DNA of 64,000 nucleotides from Flexivirga aerilata (GCF_013002715.1 NZ_JABENB010000002.1:496001-560000); one strand, 5' to 3'. Counted from the first letter of the stretch, positions 23,483 through 36,751 are shown. Notes: generated by a model not told the origin, from the letters alone. Made by a program: numbers and translations.

Positions 23483-24754
23483 GTGATCGAGGTCGTCGGC
23501 TGCCCTGCGAGCGGCGTCGCCGATCTGCCCGGCGCCCAGCTCTCCCTGCTGTATGACGCAGCGCTCGTCGTCTCCTCGCCCCGCCTGCTCGACACTCTCG
23601 ACTCGTTGGAGCCGGCACCCAGCGCGGCACGCCGCGCGTGGCCCGAGCCGTTGCTGGCCGGTCTCGACGACCTGATCGACTCGTTCGGCGCGTCCGGCGA
23701 TCGCCCGGTCGTGGTGCTCGCGACGGGCGACCCGCTGCTGTCCGGCATCGGCACCACGCTGCTGCGGCGTCGTGGTCCGGAGGGGGTCCGGGTCCACCCC
23801 GCGGTGTCCTCGGTGGCGCTGGCGCGGGCCCGCATGGGCTGGCCCGCCGAGACCGCCGCGTGGGTGTCGGTTGTGGGGCGCCCGCTCGGACGGGTCACGG
23901 CGTTGCTCACCCCCGGCGCGCGCCTGGTGGTGCTGAGCTCCGACGAGACCACGCCGGCCCGACTGGCGAGCCTGCTCGCCGAGCGCGGCCTCGGCGCGGC
24001 CCGCCTCACCGTGCTCGGCGACCTCGGCACGCCGTCGGAGTCCCGGCACGACTGCACTGCGAGCGAATACGCTTACGCCGCACCGCGACTCAACGTCGTT
24101 GCAGTGGAGCTGCCGCCAGTCGCAGCGCCGTCCGACGGGCCGTTCGGTGGCCCGAACGCGTTGCTCGGCAGTGTCTCCGGCCGGCCCGACGACGCGTTCC
24201 ACACCGACGGGCAGCTCACCAAGGCCGAGATCCGCGCCGTCGCGCTGTCCCGGTTGCGGCCCGCACCCGGCGCCGTCCTGTGGGATCTCGGTGCCGGCAC
24301 CGGGTCCGTGGCCGTCGAGTGGTGCCTGCGCCATACCTCCGCCCGGGCGTATGCCGTGGAGCGGCGCGCGGACCGGGTCGCGCTGATCCGCCGCAACCTC
24401 GCCGAGACCGGCGCCGACCTGCGCGTGCTGGAGGCCGACATCGGCGCCGCCCTGGTGCAGCTGGTCGACCTGGACAGGCCGGACGCGATCTTCCTCGGCG
24501 CCGGGGTGACCGAGCCGGTGCTCGACCGCTGTCTCGCGGCCTTGCGGCCCGGTGGGCGGCTCGTGGCGCACGCGGTCACGCTGGAGTCGGAAAGCGTGCT
24601 GGTGCAGGCATATCGGCGCATCCGGGCGGACGCCGGCAACGTCACGTTGCGCCGGATCGCCGTGGAGTCGGCCGAGCCGCTCGGCGACTACCTGAGTTAT
24701 CGCCCGGCCCGCGCGGTCGTGCAACTGGCTGTCCAGCAGGATGGTGCCCCGTGA
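23483..24754 (+). CDS. cobL: Precorrin-6B C5,15-methyltransferase (decarboxylating)
   Basis: CobL methylates C5 and C15 of precorrin-6B and removes the C12 acetate carboxyl. The N-terminal half (about 1-210) is a CbiE-type methylase (ATGDPLLSGIGTTLLRR, VHPAVSSVALARARMGW). The C-terminal half (about 225-423) is CbiT-like with the SAM motif LWDLGAGTGSVAVEWCL and PDAIFLGAGVTEPVLDRCL. 423 residues is normal. GTG at 23483 is chosen because the family starts at VIEVVGCPASG and a -10 hexamer lies 6 nt upstream; earlier codons would read through the riboswitch. Its stop overlaps cobM as GTGA. Confidence 0.95.
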   Translation: MIEVVGCPASGVADLPGAQLSLLYDAALVVSSPRLLDTLDSLEPAPSAARRAWPEPLLAGLDDLIDSFGASGDRPVVVLATGDPLLSGIGTTLLRRRGPEGVRVHPAVSSVALARARMGWPAETAAWVSVVGRPLGRVTALLTPGARLVVLSSDETTPARLASLLAERGLGAARLTVLGDLGTPSESRHDCTASEYAYAAPRLNVVAVELPPVAAPSDGPFGGPNALLGSVSGRPDDAFHTDGQLTKAEIRAVALSRLRPAPGAVLWDLGAGTGSVAVEWCLRHTSARAYAVERRADRVALIRRNLAETGADLRVLEADIGAALVQLVDLDRPDAIFLGAGVTEPVLDRCLAALRPGGRLVAHAVTLESESVLVQAYRRIRADAGNVTLRRIAVESAEPLGDYLSYRPARAVVQLAVQQDGAP

Positions 24755-25509
24755 CCGTCCACTTCATCGGCGCCGGCCCCGGCGCTGCCGACCTGCTCAC
24801 CCTCCGTGCCGTGCGACTGCTCCAGGCGAGTCCGGTCTGTCTCTATGCCGGCACCTATCTCGACGACGCAGTGCTCGCGCACTGCCCGCCCGGCGCCAAG
24901 CTCGTCGACACCCAGCATCTCGACCTCGACACGATCACCGCCGAGCTCGTCGCCGCTCACGAGGCGGGACACGACGTCGCGCGCCTCTGCTCGGGCGACC
25001 CGTCGGTCTTCTCGGCGGTCGCCGAGCAGGCGCGGCGGCTCGACGCCGCCGGTGTGCCGTGGGACGTCTGCCCCGGTGTGCCTGCGTATGCCGCGGCCGC
25101 CGCGCTCATCGGCCGCGAGCTGACTGTGCCGGAGGTCGCCCAATCGGTGGTCCTGACTCGCACACAACGGGATTCGACCCGGATGCCCAGCGGCGAGCAG
25201 CTCGAGTCGTTCGCCGCGACCGGCGCGACACTGGTGCTGCACCTGTCGATCCGACGGGTGCGGGAAATTGCCGAGCGGCTCACGCCGTTCTACGGCGCCG
25301 ACTGCCCGGTCGTGATCGGCAGCCGGGTCAGCCAGCCGGAGGAGCTGGTGCTGCGCGGCACGCTCGCCGACATCGCCGAGCAGGCGGAGCGGCACGCCCT
25401 GAAACAAGCCGCGGTCATCATCGTCGGCCGCGCGGTGAACAGCCGTGATTTCGTGGAGTCACACCTCTACTCGGGTGCGCCGCGCACGCCGGGTGCCGCT
25501 CAGGACTGA
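24751..25509 (+). CDS. cobM: Precorrin-4 C11-methyltransferase
   Basis: The 252-residue SAM enzyme methylates C11. The first motif is VHFIGAGPGAADLLTLRAVR, with VCLYAGTYLDDAVLAHCP, the SGDPSVFSAVAEQ loop and CPGVPAYAAAAALIGREL following, and VVIGSRVSQPEELVLRGTL near the C-terminus. GTG at 24751 shares GTGA with the cobL stop. It is the second gene of a two-gene transcript and converges with cobIJ, overlapping it by 10 bp. Confidence 0.95.
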   Translation: MTVHFIGAGPGAADLLTLRAVRLLQASPVCLYAGTYLDDAVLAHCPPGAKLVDTQHLDLDTITAELVAAHEAGHDVARLCSGDPSVFSAVAEQARRLDAAGVPWDVCPGVPAYAAAAALIGRELTVPEVAQSVVLTRTQRDSTRMPSGEQLESFAATGATLVLHLSIRRVREIAERLTPFYGADCPVVIGSRVSQPEELVLRGTLADIAEQAERHALKQAAVIIVGRAVNSRDFVESHLYSGAPRTPGAAQD

Positions 25510-27074
25510 GAGCGCGGCGTCCACACCGCGCCCGAGCTGCTGACCACCGTCGAGCTGGATCCGACGATCACCAGGCAACCCATGTCGACGGTTTCCGGGT
25601 CGAAGTCGCCCAGGGTGGTGACCGTGACCGATTCCTGCTCACGACCGATGTGCCTGCCCACGACCACGATCCGGTCCTCATCGGTGGCTTCGAGCAGCAC
25701 CTCGCGGGCCCGCCCGAGTTGGTCGGGACGGCTTGCGCTGCGCGGGTTGTAGATCGCGATCGTCAGGTCGGCGTGTGCCAGTGCACGCAGTCTGCGCTCG
25801 ATCACCTCCCACGGCTTCAGCCGGTCCGAGAGCGAGATCAGCGCGTGGTCGCCACCCAGGGGAGCGCCGGCCCGCGCCGCCGCGGCGTGTGCGGCGGTGA
25901 CCCCCGGATGCACCCGCACGTCGACCTGCGCATATGACGGGTCGTCCGATGCGGCGGTCTCCTGTGCTTCCAATACCGCTGACGCCATGGCGAATACGCC
26001 CGGGTCACCGCCGGAGACGACGGCGACGTCGTGACCGGCACGCGCCAGGTCGAGCGCGGCGACGCCGCGGTCGACCTCGACCGTGTTGCCCGAGAAATGG
26101 CGGGTGAGGCCCTCCCGCGGCGCGACGCGTTCGACATACGGCCGGTAGCCGACGACATGCCGCACCTGCGCGAGGATCCGCTCCGCCTCGGGGGTGACCC
26201 AGTCGTCCGGGCCCGGGCCGAGTCCCAGCACGTGCACGGTGCCGGCGCCTGCGGTGGCCGGTTGCGGGTCCGGTGTCTCGGAAACCGTTGGTGTCATTGC
26301 TCGTCCGGCCGCGTCAGCGCGCAGGTCGCGTCCGGTGACGACGACGAGGGACATGTAGGGCACGGTGGCGGGGTCGACGTGAAGGATGGGTCTGACCCGC
26401 TGGTGCTCGCTGCTCGCCCGCTCGACGTACCAGGCCCGGTCGAGCAGGCCGGCCTGCCGGACGGCTTCCAGCACGTTGGGGAAGGTGCGGCCGAGTTTCA
26501 TGACGACCGCCGCGTCGGTCGCGCTCAGCCGATCGGCCAGTTCGCGCACCGGCAAGGTGCCGGGCAGCACGGTCAGGGTGTCCTCGTGCCGGCAGAGGCC
26601 GGTGCCGACGGCGGCGGTGGCTGCGGCCATCGACGTCACGCCCGGGACTACCTCCACCGGGAAGCGGGGCTTCAACAGGTCGTGGACATACATGAACGAC
26701 CCGAAGAAGAGCGGGTCGCCCTCGGCGAGCACGACGACGGAGCGGCCGGCGGACAGGTGGGCGGCGAGCCGGCCGGCGCAGTCGTCGTAGAACTCGGCCA
26801 GGAGCGCGTGATAGCCGCCGGGGTGATCGGTGCTGCCGGTCGTCACCGGGTAGACGAGCGCCTCGTGGGTCACGTTGTCGGACAAGTAATCCCGCGCGAT
26901 GGACAGCGCGACCGAGTCCTTGTGCGCGGCTCGGTGGTAGGCGACGACATCCGCACTGCCGATCAGGCCGGCGGCGGCGACCGTCACCAGGGACGGGTCG
27001 CCCGGACCCACCCCGACGCCGTAGAGATGGCCCGGCTCGGCGGATCGCGACGGTGTCCTGCGGCCGACGGTCAT
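25500..27074 (-). CDS. cobIJ: Fused precorrin-2 C20-methyltransferase / precorrin-3B C17-methyltransferase
   Basis: This 524-residue fusion carries two SAM methylases of the corrin pathway. Residues 10-255 are CobI (GHLYGVGVGPGDPSLVTVAA, LAEGDPLFFGSFMYVHD, VVPGVTSMAAATAAV), which methylates C20 of precorrin-2. Residues 280-524 are CobJ (VHVLGLGPGPDDWVTPEAER, VVGYRPYVERVAPREGL, AVVSGGDPGVFAMASAV, VHPGVTAAHAAAARAGAPLG), which methylates C17 with ring contraction. A 25-residue Pro/Thr/Ala linker joins them. ATG at 27074 overlaps cobH by 4 bp. CobIJ fusions are known in other actinobacteria. Confidence 0.95.
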   Translation of the reverse strand: MTVGRRTPSRSAEPGHLYGVGVGPGDPSLVTVAAAGLIGSADVVAYHRAAHKDSVALSIARDYLSDNVTHEALVYPVTTGSTDHPGGYHALLAEFYDDCAGRLAAHLSAGRSVVVLAEGDPLFFGSFMYVHDLLKPRFPVEVVPGVTSMAAATAAVGTGLCRHEDTLTVLPGTLPVRELADRLSATDAAVVMKLGRTFPNVLEAVRQAGLLDRAWYVERASSEHQRVRPILHVDPATVPYMSLVVVTGRDLRADAAGRAMTPTVSETPDPQPATAGAGTVHVLGLGPGPDDWVTPEAERILAQVRHVVGYRPYVERVAPREGLTRHFSGNTVEVDRGVAALDLARAGHDVAVVSGGDPGVFAMASAVLEAQETAASDDPSYAQVDVRVHPGVTAAHAAAARAGAPLGGDHALISLSDRLKPWEVIERRLRALAHADLTIAIYNPRSASRPDQLGRAREVLLEATDEDRIVVVGRHIGREQESVTVTTLGDFDPETVDMGCLVIVGSSSTVVSSSGAVWTPRSQS

Positions 27075-27745
27075 GCGAGCTCGTCCGGGTTGGCGAGCGC
27101 GTTGAGCGCGGCCGCCGCCATGGCCGACCCACCGCGGCGGCCGCGCACGACGAGCCACGGCACCTGCCCGCCCGGCAGCTCGTGCTCGGCGAGCGCGCTC
27201 TTGGACTCCGCCGAGCCGACGAAACCGACTGGCATGCCGACGATCGCGGCCGGTCGCGGTGCCCCGTCGGCCAGCAGCTCCAGCAGGTGGAACAGCGCCG
27301 TCGGCGCGTTGCCGATCGCGACGACGGCGCCGTCGAGCCGCTCCCGCCACAGTGACACCGCGGCGGCCGAGCGCGTGGTGCCCCACTCGGTGGCCAGCTC
27401 GGGCACCCGTGGATCACGCAGGGTGCACAGCACCTCGTTGCGCGCGGGGAGGCGGCGCCGGGTGACGCCGCGGGCGAGCATCTCGCTGTCGGTGAGGATG
27501 GCCCCGCCCGCATCGAGCGCGGCGCGCGCGGCCTCGACGACGTCGGGGTGCGCAGCAAGCTCGCGCACCACCTCGGTGTCGCCGGCGGCATGGGCGACGC
27601 GCACGGCTACGCCGCGCAATGACTCGGGAAGCTCGTGCAGCGGTGCCTCGGCACGAATGATGCCGAAGGACTCCTTGTAGATCGCGAGCCCGTCGGTCTG
27701 GTAGTCGTAGCGCCGGCTCGGACGGCGAATCTCCTTGTCAATCAT
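27071..27745 (-). CDS. cobH: Precorrin-8X methylmutase
   Basis: CobH moves the C11 methyl to C12, forming hydrogenobyrinate. The 224-residue product has AVRVAHAAGDTEVV with the active-site His near residue 48, ILTDSEMLARGV, VVAIGNAPTALFHLLELL and IVGMPVGFVGSAESKSALAE. ATG at 27745 overlaps cobG by 4 bp. It is the middle gene of cobG-cobH-cobIJ. Confidence 0.96.
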   Translation of the reverse strand: MIDKEIRRPSRRYDYQTDGLAIYKESFGIIRAEAPLHELPESLRGVAVRVAHAAGDTEVVRELAAHPDVVEAARAALDAGGAILTDSEMLARGVTRRRLPARNEVLCTLRDPRVPELATEWGTTRSAAAVSLWRERLDGAVVAIGNAPTALFHLLELLADGAPRPAAIVGMPVGFVGSAESKSALAEHELPGGQVPWLVVRGRRGGSAMAAAALNALANPDELA

Positions 27746-28860
27746 GTGTTGTCGTGCTTCTTCCAGGCATCGATCAGGGCATCGGGTGTCGCGTCGGATG
27801 GTGGCACGATCGCGATGTGGGCGCGTGCCGGGGTGCCGCAGCGGCGTGCGCAGCCGCTGAGGTGCAGGGCGGTGCCGGGTGCGTCGGCCCGCGCCATGAG
27901 CTGCCGGGCGAGCGGGAGCGTCTCGACGTCGGTCCGTGCGCACCACGGCGCCCCGATGCAGGCGGTCACCGGCGCGGCGGGCTCGACCAGCAGGCCGGCA
28001 TCGGCGGCCATCGCCAACGCGGCAGGCACGTCCTGCGGCCGCGCGACGGGCAGCGCGACCGCCTTCCACGGCGTGAGCTCGACGCGGTCGGTGCCGAGCC
28101 GGTCGGCGAGCTCCGTCAGTGCGGACACCTCAGCCGCACCCGCCAGGCCGAGCGGTATGCCGGCCAGGACGTATCGCCCGTGCACGCCCGGTTGCGGGGG
28201 ATCGGCGATGGTGGGGGACCAGCTCGCCATACCCGCGAAAAGTGTTGCGCTGGAAGGAAGTTGGTGAGTCCGCCATACACCGACGTCAGCGCGTTGCCGG
28301 AGGAACTGTTCGGCGAGGTCGAGCGCTGCGGGGATCTCGCCGCCAGAAGGGACCGACCGGCCGACGTAGCCGAGATCCGGTCGGCGCACCGCAACGGCGC
28401 CGGGACGGATGACGATGTCGGCGCCGGCAGCGGCGATGGCGGCCGACGGCGTGTCCTCCACCGCGAAGAGGAAGCGGCCGGGCAGCTCGGCGAGCGCCGG
28501 ACGTGCGCACAGCGCGCGGTCGAGACGGCGGGCGGTCGCCGCGGCGTCGTGGGAGAACGGCGCGGTCAGGATGTTGCGCACGCGCTCGTGGGTCGTCGAC
28601 GGCAGCAGTCCGAGGTCCGCGATCTCGGTGACGACACTGTCGGGCAGCGGATCCGGCAGGCCCCTGACCTGCAGGTTCGCCCGCGAGGTGAGCTGCAGGA
28701 ACGGCGCCCCGTGCTCGCCGGCGACCCGCAGTAGTCCCTGCATCGTCGCGAGCCGGAGGTGTCCGCCGGGCACCCGCAACCGCACGATCGCGCCGTCGCC
28801 ACCGGGAAACGGCCGCAGCAGCCCGGGGCAGGCGTCGGGAGCGGGCGGTTGCGGCGTCAC
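27742..28860 (-). CDS. cobG: Precorrin-3B synthase (oxygen-dependent)
   Basis: CobG makes precorrin-3B using molecular oxygen, an Fe-S cluster and iron, and marks the aerobic pathway. The 372-residue protein is a nitrite/sulfite-reductase-like fold with two half repeats (PGLLRPFPGGDGAIVRLRVP and a second near residue 215). The C-terminal cluster ligands are in TACIGAPWCARTD and LSGCARRCGTP. GTG at 28860 is chosen because the family begins at PDACPGLLRP and a TACGCT -10 lies 8 nt upstream; earlier codons run into the opposite riboswitch. First gene of its operon, divergent from cobN. Confidence 0.93.
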   Translation of the reverse strand: MTPQPPAPDACPGLLRPFPGGDGAIVRLRVPGGHLRLATMQGLLRVAGEHGAPFLQLTSRANLQVRGLPDPLPDSVVTEIADLGLLPSTTHERVRNILTAPFSHDAAATARRLDRALCARPALAELPGRFLFAVEDTPSAAIAAAGADIVIRPGAVAVRRPDLGYVGRSVPSGGEIPAALDLAEQFLRQRADVGVWRTHQLPSSATLFAGMASWSPTIADPPQPGVHGRYVLAGIPLGLAGAAEVSALTELADRLGTDRVELTPWKAVALPVARPQDVPAALAMAADAGLLVEPAAPVTACIGAPWCARTDVETLPLARQLMARADAPGTALHLSGCARRCGTPARAHIAIVPPSDATPDALIDAWKKHDNT

Positions 28861-28868
28861 GGCTCCCG

Positions 28869-28874
28869 AGCGTA
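28869..28874 (-). promoter_or_regulatory. cobG -10 hexamer (predicted leaderless start)
   Basis: TACGCT (minus strand) stands 8 nt before the cobG GTG. There is no room for a riboswitch on this transcript, because the 5' leader would be a few bases at most. Confidence 0.45.
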
Positions 28875-28893
28875 CGCGGCGGCCTCGGTGGAT

Positions 28894-28899
28894 TAGAGT
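28894..28899 (+). promoter_or_regulatory. -10 hexamer of the cobN riboswitch transcript
   Basis: TAGAGT lies directly before the aptamer, about 170 bp from the cobN start. It is the likely promoter of the leader RNA and of cobN-bluB/cobT. Confidence 0.5.
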
Positions 28900-28907
28900 C
28901 GGTCGCG

Positions 28908-28997
28908 GTCGGGTGGTCTGGAAGCCGGTGTGAATCCGGCACGGTCCCGCCACTGTGAGTCGCGCATGAGCGGCGAGTCAGGAACAGCGCCCGGCCG
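28908..28997 (+). ncRNA. Cobalamin riboswitch controlling cobN-bluB/cobT
   Basis: The plus strand shows GGAAGCCGGTGTGAATCCGG, ACGGTCCCGCCACTGTGAG with the B12-box GCCACTGTG, and GCGAGTCAGGAAC, the hallmarks of the cobalamin aptamer. The outer boundaries are approximate. About 70 nt of leader separate it from the cobN ribosome-binding site. Confidence 0.92.
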
Positions 28998-29066
28998 GCG
29001 CGCGACAGACGTCACGTGTCACACACCGGATCGCAGGGGCGCGGACCCCGCGAAGGAGACCCGCCG

Positions 29067-32721
<3,655 letters not shown>

Positions 32722-32735
<14 letters not shown>

Positions 32736-34476
32736 GCACGGCTTCCGGCGCCCGACGCCGGTCGTCGGGGACCGCTCGTCGGCGCGGGAGCGGGGCGCGG
32801 ACCCGACGGGCTGGCGGATGAGCGAGGCGGTCGTCGAGGGACTGGACGCCGCGATCGGCGCACGCCGCGACCTCCGGCGCTACCGGCCCGACGCCGTGCC
32901 CGAGCCGTATGTCGAAAAGGTCCTCCGGGCAGGGCATTCCGCGCCGTCGGTCGGACACTCCCAGCCGTGGCGCTTCATCGTCGTGACCGACCCCGCCCTG
33001 CGGGACAGGGCGGCGCACATGGCGGACCGCGCGAGGATCCGGCAGGCAGCAGGCCTCACCCCGGACCGGGCCGCGCGGTTGCTCGATCTGAAACTCGAGG
33101 GGATCCGCGAAGCACCGCTCGGCATCGTCGTCGCCTGCGACCGTCGTGCGGCCGCTGGCGGGGTGCTGGGCCGGGCGACCTTCCCCGACACCGATCTGTG
33201 GTCGTGCGCCTGCGCGATCCAGAACATGTGGCTCACCGCGCGGACCCTGGGTCTGGGCATGGGCTGGGTCACCCTTTTCGAACCCGTCGAGCTGGCCGAG
33301 CTGCTGGGCCTGCCGGACGGCGTCGAGACGCTCGGCTGGCTGTGTCTGGGCTGGCCGGACGAGCGACCACCGTCCCCCGGACTGGAACGCGCCGCGTGGT
33401 CCCGGCGACTGCCACTGGACGAGGTCGTCATGCGCGACGGGTGGCACGAGCACGCACCGCCCACCTCGCATCTGCGCGGGCCCGGTGCCGAAAAGCTGGT
33501 AACGGCAACGGATTCCGCGGATGACGTGCTCACCCCGCCGGATGCGCTCGGGGTGCTCGACCGGGCCGTGTCGCGGGTCGCTGCGCTGCTCGATGGTCGT
33601 GTCGCCGGTGGCAGTCTCGTGCTCGCCGGAGCCGACCACCCGGTCGCTGCCTTGGGCGTCAGCGCGTTCGAGCCGTCGGTGACCCGCGACGTGCTGACCG
33701 CTGCCGTCGAGGGCACCTCGGCCGGCGCGGTCGCGGCCCGTGCCGCCGGCCTCGAGGTCGTCGCGGTGGACGCCGGGGTGAGCGGGGACCCGGTCGCGGG
33801 CGCGGTCGACGCCCGGGTCGCCGGCCCGCGCGGCGACCTGGCCGGCGCACCCGCACTGAGCGCGAGTGCCGTGCGCGAGCTTGTCAACCGCGGACGCACG
33901 ATCGGCGCATCCGCTGCCGCGACAGGCATGGTCGCCCTCGGCGAGGTCGGCATCGGCAACACGACGATCGCGGGTGCACTGACCTGCGCACTGCTGACGC
34001 TGCGACCGGACGAGGTCGCCGGGCTCGGTGCGGGTGCCGATGACGCGATCGTCGCCCGCAAGCGGCAGGTGATCGCCGACGCCCTGTCCCGTGCCGGCGC
34101 GGTTGCCGACCCGATCGAGTTGCTCGCCGAGCTCGGCGGCCCGGAGATCGCGGTGCTGACCGGTGTGGTGCTCGGTGCCGCTTCGGCGGGCGCGCCGGTC
34201 GTGCTGGACGGACTCGCGACCTCGGTGGCCGCAGCTCTCGCCATACGCATCGAAGGGGGAGTGCAGGCCTATCTCGTTGCCGGACAACGCAGTCGGGAGG
34301 CGGCACACGACGCGGTGCTCACCGAGCTGGGCCTCGAACCGTTGTTGCAGCTGCGGCTGCGTGCCGGCGAAGGCGTCGGAGCGTGTCTCGCGGCGTCGTT
34401 GCTCGCGCAGGGCGCCGCGATCCGGGCAGGCACCGCCAAGACCATCGCGCCCACTGACGGCTCCCTCGGCGATTGA
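32722..34476 (+). CDS. bluB-cobT: Fusion of 5,6-dimethylbenzimidazole synthase (BluB) and CobT phosphoribosyltransferase
   Basis: The 584-residue protein combines making and activating the lower ligand. Residues 40-245 are BluB, the oxygen- and FMN-dependent enzyme that converts FMNH2 to dimethylbenzimidazole (RRDLRRYRPDAVPEPYVEK, HSAPSVGHSQPWRFIVV, WLTARTLGLGMGWVTLF). Residues 275-584 are CobT, which adds ribose phosphate from nicotinate mononucleotide (LVLAGADHPVAALGVSAFEP, GEVGIGNTTIAGALTCALL, and the catalytic-Glu loop LRAGEGVGACLAASLL). The ATG lies 14 bp inside cobN, so translation is coupled. The last codons form one arm of a perfect terminator-like inverted repeat. Confidence 0.94.
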
Positions 34477-34516
34477 CGGCCTGATCGGAGCGTCAGTCGC
34501 CGAGGGAGCCGTCAGT
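34453..34516. terminator. Bidirectional hairpin between bluB-cobT and cobF
   Basis: A perfect 20-bp inverted repeat has arms at 34453-34472 and 34497-34516 and a 24-nt loop. The left arm encodes the end of BluB-CobT (TDGSLGD), and the right arm overlaps the cobF stop. It separates two convergent transcripts and could stop both, although the T-run is weak. Confidence 0.75.
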
Positions 34517-35309
34517 CGCGGGGTCTCGTCGCGGGGGCGCTCAACGCATAGACGTCCATCACCCAGCCGTCGCGCCGGCGGATCTCCGCGCGCGTGCTGG
34601 TGATCCGGTCGATGACGTCGCAGAGGCGTCCCGCGTCGAGGGCTTGTGACGGCAGACCGAGCTGGGCGCCCCAATGGATCTGCAGGTCGGGGAAGCGCTC
34701 GACCAGCTCGGCGCACCGCAGGTGGCCGTCGAGCATGACCACGACCGTCCCAAGGGCGGGGGAGTAGGACTCGACGAGCCGCCGCCCGGTGGTGATGTGC
34801 ACCGGCTCGCCGACGCCGTGCAGCACGATCCCGTGGGCGGCGGCCAGGGCTTGAAATGCGGTGATGCCGGGCGTGATGCGCACGTCCAACGGCATCCGCT
34901 CGGCGAGGTTGTCCACCACCCGGATCGTGCTGTCATAGAAGGCCGGGTCGCCCCACACGAGGAAGCCGACGACGTGGTCGGCGGGCAGCTCGGCGATCAC
35001 CTCGGCGTAGGCGGCGGTCCGTGCCTCGTGCCAGTCGCGCACTGCTCCGGCGTATGCCTCGGCCGGTCGCGCGGCGTCGGGCCCGCGCTGCGGGTCGGGC
35101 AGCGTCACGAAGCGATGGGGATGGTCGCCGGCACTGCGCCGCACGACTTCCTCACGTAGGGCGACCAGCTGTCGTTTCGCGTCGCCCTTGTCGGCCACCA
35201 AGAAGGTGTCGACCCGCCGGATCGCGTCGGCGGCCCCGGCAGTCAGGTGATCGGGTGCCCCGGCGCCGATGCCGATGACCTCGACCCGCCGAACGTGCCT
35301 GGCACTCAT
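34512..35309 (-). CDS. cobF: Precorrin-6A synthase (deacetylating), C1-methyltransferase
   Basis: CobF methylates C1 and extrudes acetate from precorrin-5, a step typical of the aerobic pathway. The 265-residue protein has VEVIGIGAGAPDHLTAGAAD, FLVADKGDAKRQLVALR, VVGFLVWGDPAFYDSTIRVV, ITPGITAFQALAAAHGI and VVVMLDGHLRC. ATG at 35309 overlaps the cobQ stop as ATGA, so cobQ-cobF form an operon. Confidence 0.95.
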   Translation of the reverse strand: MSARHVRRVEVIGIGAGAPDHLTAGAADAIRRVDTFLVADKGDAKRQLVALREEVVRRSAGDHPHRFVTLPDPQRGPDAARPAEAYAGAVRDWHEARTAAYAEVIAELPADHVVGFLVWGDPAFYDSTIRVVDNLAERMPLDVRITPGITAFQALAAAHGIVLHGVGEPVHITTGRRLVESYSPALGTVVVMLDGHLRCAELVERFPDLQIHWGAQLGLPSQALDAGRLCDVIDRITSTRAEIRRRDGWVMDVYALSAPATRPRD

Positions 35310-36745
35310 CGTGATTCACCCGCAACTTCGATCATGCGGTCAACGTCGGCATGGGTCTCCAGTGCGTCCGCGAGGCGGTCGATCATCGCTTCACGGGCGG
35401 CGGCGAAGCGCGGCCGGTCGGCTGCCGGCCGCCACGGCGACCCGGCCGCCTCCGCGACCTGCCGCAGCCACTCGGCGCGGAAGTCGTCGCTCTCGAAGAT
35501 GCCGTGCCACATGGTGCCGGTGACGGTGCCGGTCGTCGCGCCGCCGGGGAACGAGCCATCCGCGTCGGGCCGCCCGTGATGGATCGTGTAACCCGCGACC
35601 GGGAGCCCACGCCATACGTCAGTGGGACGCCCCAGCACCTTGTCGGCGGTGAATCGCACTGTGCCACCGAGCATTCCGAGCCCGTCCACGGCACCGGCTC
35701 CGCTCTCGACCGGGTCATCGATGCCTTCGCACAGCATCTGGTAGCCGCCGCAGATGCCCAGCACCGGCCGCCCCGCTGCGGCACGGTCGCGCACCACGTC
35801 GGCGATGCCGGACTCGCGCAACCAGCGCAGGTCGGCGACGGTCGCCCGCGAGCCGGGCAGCACCAGCAGGTCCGCGGCGGCGCACACCCGCGGGTCGCGG
35901 GTCACCGTCACATCGACACCGGGCTCACTCTCGAGCGGGTCGAGATCGGTGGCATTGGAGGTGCGGGGCAGCGCCACGGCCGCCACCGAGAGCGTCGGCT
36001 CCTCGGCGGTCACCGGTGCGTAGCGGCCGTTGGACAGGGCGTCCTCCGAGTCGATCCAGACATCGGCCAGCCACGGCAGCACACCGTATGACGGGAGCCC
36101 GCATCGCCGGCTCAGCTCCGCCAGGCCCGGCTCGAGCACGGACTCGTCGCCGCGGAACTTGTTGACCAGGTAGCCGCTGAGCAGCGCACGGTCGGCATCG
36201 TCCAGCAGCCCCCAGGTGCCGTAGAGCGCCGCGAGCGCGCCACCGCGGTCGATGTCGGCGACCAGCACGACCGGCAGGCGGCCGTGCTGCGCGAGACCCA
36301 TGTTGACGTAGTCGCCGCCGCGGAGATTGACCTCGGCTGGAGAGCCGGCCCCCTCGCAGATCACTAGGTCGTGGGTGGCTGCCAGCTCGTCATACGCGGC
36401 GAATGCCGCCTGCGCCAATGCCGTTCGGCCCGTGGCATATTCGCCGGCGCGAAGCTCGCCGGCAGGCCGGCCCCGGAGCACCACGAAGGAACGCCGGTCG
36501 GAGGACGGCTTGAGCAGCACCGGGTTGTGCAGGCTGCCCGGCTCGACGCCCGCGGCGAGTGCCTGGAGATATTGCGCGCGGCCGATCTCCGACCCATCGG
36601 AGCAGACCATCGAGTTGTTCGACATGTTCTGGGCCTTGAACGGCGCAACCCGTAGGCCACGTCGGTGCAGCGCGCGGCACAGTCCGGTCGTGACGAGGGA
36701 CTTGCCGGCGTCGGAGGTCGTTCCGGCAACGAGGATCCCAGGCAC
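35306..36745 (-). CDS. cobQ: Cobyric acid synthase
   Basis: CobQ amidates side chains b, d, e and g of adenosylcobyrinate a,c-diamide. The 479-residue protein has an N-terminal ATP-binding half (ILVAGTTSDAGKSLVTTGL, FKAQNMSNNSMV, LVICEGAGSPAEVNL) and a C-terminal glutamine amidotransferase half (VLGICGGYQMLCEGI with the nucleophilic Cys, and TMWHGIFESDDFR with the His). GTG at 36745 is chosen because the family begins at GILVAGT and a TACACT -10 lies 6 nt upstream. It is divergent from the CobC-like phosphatase, with 54 bp between start codons. Confidence 0.95.
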   Translation of the reverse strand: MPGILVAGTTSDAGKSLVTTGLCRALHRRGLRVAPFKAQNMSNNSMVCSDGSEIGRAQYLQALAAGVEPGSLHNPVLLKPSSDRRSFVVLRGRPAGELRAGEYATGRTALAQAAFAAYDELAATHDLVICEGAGSPAEVNLRGGDYVNMGLAQHGRLPVVLVADIDRGGALAALYGTWGLLDDADRALLSGYLVNKFRGDESVLEPGLAELSRRCGLPSYGVLPWLADVWIDSEDALSNGRYAPVTAEEPTLSVAAVALPRTSNATDLDPLESEPGVDVTVTRDPRVCAAADLLVLPGSRATVADLRWLRESGIADVVRDRAAAGRPVLGICGGYQMLCEGIDDPVESGAGAVDGLGMLGGTVRFTADKVLGRPTDVWRGLPVAGYTIHHGRPDADGSFPGGATTGTVTGTMWHGIFESDDFRAEWLRQVAEAAGSPWRPAADRPRFAAAREAMIDRLADALETHADVDRMIEVAGESR

Positions 36746-36751
36746 GGGCCA

